Origin: Chrysomallon squamiferum | Lineage: Eukaryota; Mollusca; Gastropoda; Neomphalida; Peltospiridae | Direction of reading: 5' to 3' | Assembly: GCA_012295275.1 (NCBI GenBank) | Contig: CM022666.1 | Location: 147,501 to 195,000 of the forward strand | Length of the DNA: 47,500 bases | In this document: in pieces, positions 44,101-47,500 of the stretch | How positions within the stretch are numbered: the stretch's first letter is position 1 | How the letters are laid out: every line of letters starts with the position of its first letter | Translations under genes and position numbers: made by a program | Notes under the pieces: generated by a model | What the model was told of the DNA's origin: nothing | Databases searched by the model: none | Seen by the model: the letters and a program-made list of their open reading frames with translations, nothing else

Positions 44101-45600
44101 GAATTTGTGCATGACCTTTCAGAACTGCAATAAAGAATTAATAAATTTTAGTTTTCTTGTTATTCACAGTTGTACTGTTTGATTATCATATATATTTAAA
44201 TGTTGTTTAAACGTTAATGGAGAAAATTAAATGAATGAATATTTAACATTTTAACTCACTTTAACAGTAATAATGGTTATTGTATGTTATCATACGTGAA
44301 CTTGTATAATGATGATATACAAAAAGAAACCCGTCAATCGAAGGATTGCTGTTACATTTGTAGCAAGTCTTTTTTATAGTTTCTAGTACACACACATATA
44401 TACATACATACATATGCACATTTATGTATGTCCCTACGTACATAACTTCCTACATTTATTACACACACACACATTTTTTTTTTTTTTTTTAAATTTCCTA
44501 TCAGTTTAATGAATATAAATCATATTCTCACTATTGATTACGGTTTTTCAAAAACCCTGGTTTAATATGTCTATTTAGTTCTGTGTGATTCCGTTGTGTT
44601 GAGTAATAGAAACTTTCTTGAGAGTCAAAAATTGTATTTTCAGTTCTCAACGAGATCCGGCGAGATTTGATATCTCATTGAGTTGTCTGACAGATTCCGG
44701 AAACATATTTTCGAGAATCGCGTCACAAAATCGCTCCCTTCTTTCGATGAGCACCTACTTCCGTTTAAATGACAGTAGTTATTGTTCTCAATTGAGTTGA
44801 CGGTTTGTTGTTGAATGAACGGAGGTCAGTGAGTTAATGAGTAATACAAAGATGATGAATAACCACTTTACGAGTTCTAGAAGTGTAACCCACTTTCTTG
44901 ACTCTATTCCGTTTGTCCATGTTTCTATACATTAATCCTGTTTATATGTGTCTCTGTTTTTGACTTTCGTTTCTCTCTCTCTCTAGTCTTCGCTTTATCT
45001 CCTTCTCTCTCATTCCCTCAAGTTTTCTATTTTCATTTTATTAAAGACTATTAGACTTAAGATTTTATTTTTATTTTTTTTGTGCACCACCTATTTTCTT
45101 GTCACGTTTATACAAGATGGATTAAGAGGTCACCTAAACAAATAATATTATATTCGTTATTAAAAGTTATTAACTTTAATTTAGTTAAACTCCGCGCAAA
45201 GATACCACAGTATCCCAAGTCTTGATTCATAGTCGAATTTAATAACAAGACGTCGCACACGAATACAGACAGACATATAGAGAAACATATATACACATAT
45301 ACACACAAACACATACACATATAGCGACACGACACTGACATAAATACGAACAAATACAAAACAAATATAAACACACATTCACAACTATATATAAAAACAG
45401 AAAGTAAGACATTAAAATACATCCCCAGGCAATAAAAATAATTTAATAATAATGTAAATAATGGTAAATAATAATGATAATGATAATGATAATGATGATG
45501 ATAATAATAATAAACAGCAGATCCCCCATACCCTACAACCCCAGCTGTCCCGAACAGTTCACTTACATTTAACTCTGGTTTAAACAATAGAAAACAAATG
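41153..45600. other. Intergenic region between the BPI-like gene and the serpin
   Basis: About 4.4 kb with no coding exon recognised. It contains the 3'UTR of the BPI-like gene, an ATTT array near 42711-42745 and an (AC)n run at 43571-43595. Imperfect TAC/TTA triplets span about 43790-44065, and a small hairpin lies at 44646-44682 in a CpG-richer patch (44640-44770). A CA/TA-rich stretch at about 45250-45420 and a GAT-rich one at 45460-45520 follow. A 197-codon minus-strand frame at 45108-45701 is built from this simple sequence and is not taken as a gene. Confidence 0.55.
44646..44682. repeat. Inverted repeat/hairpin CTCAACGAGAT...ATCTCATTGAG
   Basis: Two 11-base arms, 44646-44656 and 44672-44682, pair with one mismatch around a 15-base spacer. 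A related palindrome CTCAATTGAG lies about 110 bases downstream (near 44788). The function is unknown. Confidence 0.6.
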
Positions 45601-45607
45601 ACAGAAA

Positions 45608-45640
45608 ACCGGAAGCAACCTCTCAGACAGACTATAAAAA
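45608..45640 (+). promoter_or_regulatory. Serpin promoter: TATA box and ETS-like site
   Basis: TATAAAAA at 45633-45640 lies about 90 bases upstream of the serpin start at 45728, giving a predicted transcription start near 45665. ACCGGAAG at 45608-45615 is an ETS-type octamer identical to the one in the NDUFA1-UPF3 promoter. Function is inferred from motif and position. Confidence 0.5.
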
Positions 45641-45727
45641 CAAACAGTGGATGTCGCTCGATTTCAGTTTCTAGATTCAGTGACTGATTCCAAGAGAACA
45701 TTTATGAATGGTGTTCATCTTTCAAAG

Positions 45728-46861
45728 ATGGAATTTACTACGCTGTCAGTGATTGTGAGCTGTTTTGTCTTGTGCAGTGACGTCAGAGGTAAGTTAAAGA
45801 AAGAGATGAAATACCTGTTACTGCAATCCAGTCTATCAATCTGTTTATTTTCGTGTTTGCATTTCCGGCTGTTTGTCTGTCTATTTTTATGTCTTTCAGT
45901 CTACTGATTATCTATCTATCTGTCTGTTTCTATGGATGTTTGTTAGTATTTTTACGGTGTATATATAACAATTTCATTATTTAAATCCAATCATACATCA
46001 ATCAAACAATAAATCAATAAATCTATTTACTTTCAGCAGCAGACGAACATCCATATTTAACTGGATTCCACCTGACAATGATGTCGCGGTCGTCTGACCA
46101 TTTCGCTTTGAAAATGTATAAAAATCTGGGAGCAAACGAAAGCAACATTTTGTTTTCACCTCTGAGCATGTTATCAGCCCTTATCGATGACGTACACCGG
46201 CGCAAGCGGTAGGACAGCCGGCCAGTTAAAAAAAGCCTTAGAAATGAAGCTCATGCAACGAACAGAAATAATGCAAGGCTTCAAAGTACTGGTGTCTGAA
46301 ATGAAGAAGGAAGGAAACGCTAATATATCTCTCGAAAATGGTGTTTTCGCCAGTGAAAAGTATCCCTTTAATGAGAAGATCATCAAAGAAATTTCGCAAT
46401 GTTTCGGGGCAAAGATAAAGAACATGAAATTTAAAAACAAACGAAGACCTGGGCAAGAAGTCAACAGTTTTGTTAAAAAGGCAACGCGGGGCCTGATAGC
46501 CGAAATACTTCCACCGAACTACATCGCCCCGCTGAACGCCTTGTATCTGGTAAACGCTGTCTACTTCCAGGCTTCATGGGAGTCCTCCTTTCCAAAGATC
46601 AACACACGCGTCACCGACTTCTACATTTCACCAACAGAAAAACGAAAAACTGAGATGATGAACCAAGTAAATTACTTCCGTTGTGCGTACTTCGCCTCTT
46701 TGAAATCACTCATGTTGGAGTTACCTTTCCGTGGTAACAGGTATGCCCTCTACATTTTGCTTCCGGATGCACTGGACGGACTCAACGATTTGAGAAAACG
46801 ATTAACCTATCTGAAATTTTCCAGTTTGTTCAACAGACTGGGGTCGTCCTACCGAATAGAT
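45728..46861 (+). pseudogene. Secreted serpin, 5' part, with a one-base frameshift
   Basis: Exon 1 (45728-45788) encodes a signal peptide, MEFTTLSVIVSCFVLCSDVRG, and joins the main exon from 46037. That frame gives DHFALKMYKNLG, then NILFSPLSMLSAL, the usual serpin start, but hits TAG at 46210-46212. The serpin sequence resumes without loss in the +1 frame from 46187 (MTYTGASGRTAGQLKKAL). In this frame one can read FVKKATRGLIAEILPP, YLVNAVYFQASWESSF, MMNQVNYF and LELPFRGNRYALYILLPD, all standard serpin landmarks, up to a GTAAGT donor at 46862. One extra base near 46186 explains the shift. The reactive loop and C terminus lie outside the window, so inhibitor type cannot be told. It may be a young pseudogene or a base error in an intact gene, because everything else is well preserved. 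An upstream in-frame ATG at 45704 is less likely as start. Confidence 0.85.
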
Positions 46862-46900
46862 GTAAGTTTTATTTGAAAAAATTATTTAATTTAATTAATT

Positions 46901-46951
<51 letters not shown>

Positions 46952-47207
46952 GTTTTGTTTTGTTTTTGTTGTTGTTTTTTCTTTTATGCGCTAGTTATAA
47001 GAATTTTTATGTAAAACTTGACCCAACTCTTCGAAAACCTTTTCACTGGAGATGATTCGACTGAACTGTTTTGGGGTACTAGCTTGAATGGGGACAGTCA
47101 AAGATTATTGATTAGTTCTTTATCATACACCCAGCCAGTTTAACCATCTGTTCAATTTCTAATTAACTGATTCAGTACCTAATTAATAAACATATTGATA
47201 AATCGGC

Positions 47208-47254
<47 letters not shown>

Positions 47255-47500
47255 TATATATGTATGCATGTATGTATGTATAGATTTCCCTATGTTTTCT
47301 GGGTTGTTGTTGTTATTGGTAAACAGCGATGTTGTAGAGTTTTGTGTCTCACACACAGATGTTTTCTGAATTTTAATACTTTACTGTATAATTATAATAT
47401 TTTCAAAAACATATTTATGACATGGAAAATATATATATATATTCTAGCCTATCGAGTTAACGGTATCGACTATAATTATTCAAAGTTTAATAAATCAGGC
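46862..47500 (+). other. Serpin intron continuing past the right edge
   Basis: After the donor at 46862 the sequence is intronic: a TTA triplet run at about 46909-46950, then unremarkable AT-rich sequence and a (CA)n run. No exon with the serpin PKF-type strand or reactive loop was found before the window ends. Confidence 0.6.
47211..47252. repeat. (CA)n microsatellite
   Basis: Uninterrupted CA dinucleotides in the serpin intron, followed by a short TATG-type run. Confidence 0.95.

Noticed and set aside
45108-45701. 197-codon minus-strand open frame
   Set aside because: It translates CA/TA and GAT simple repeats into Tyr/His/Cys/Val-rich sequence, overlaps the serpin promoter, and has no domain.

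Overview
The window is AT-rich animal nuclear DNA. Its genes have many short exons with GT-AG introns, and there are many microsatellites (GT/AC, ATT/AAT, TAC and one very long GA tract). The proteins look like an invertebrate bilaterian, plausibly a lophotrochozoan such as a mollusc; that placement is inference. I see no bacterial operons, CRISPR arrays, rRNA or intact tRNA genes.

Layout, left to right. (1) 240-962, minus: the first two coding exons of a JmjC/cupin-type protein with an N-terminal hydrophobic segment; the gene runs off the left edge. (2) 4116-6423, minus: complete three-exon NDUFA1, the small membrane subunit of respiratory complex I. (3) 6926-14787, plus: complete 13-exon UPF3, the exon-junction-complex adaptor of nonsense-mediated mRNA decay. 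It lies head-to-head with NDUFA1 across about 500 bp. (4) 21023-31367, minus: the complete coding region of an RBMX/hnRNP G-type RNA-binding protein in ten coding exons, convergent with UPF3. (5) 33002-41152, plus: a 16-exon secreted protein of the BPI/LBP type (lipid or LPS binding, innate immunity), recognised from fold-level features rather than close identity. (6) 45728-46861, plus: the first two coding exons of a secreted serpin, with a one-base frameshift inside the main exon; the reactive-loop exon lies beyond the right edge.

The first half is housekeeping: complex I assembly, mRNA surveillance and splicing regulation. The second half holds two secreted, defence-type genes. NDUFA1 and UPF3B are near neighbours in divergent orientation on human Xq24, and RBMX is on human Xq26, so the first half appears to keep a very old linkage group.

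Non-genic structure worth attention: a (GA)n tract of about 166 bp in a UPF3 intron that reads as (Arg-Glu)n in frame with the exon before it; three tRNA-like (A-box plus B-box) segments that look like decayed SINEs; a C-poor, G-skewed block at 2460-3300; the octamer ATGGCGTC shared by two gene-start regions; and a hairpin at 44646-44682. I found no clearly new biological system. The strongest items are the conserved gene neighbourhood, the broken serpin and the in-frame GA tract.
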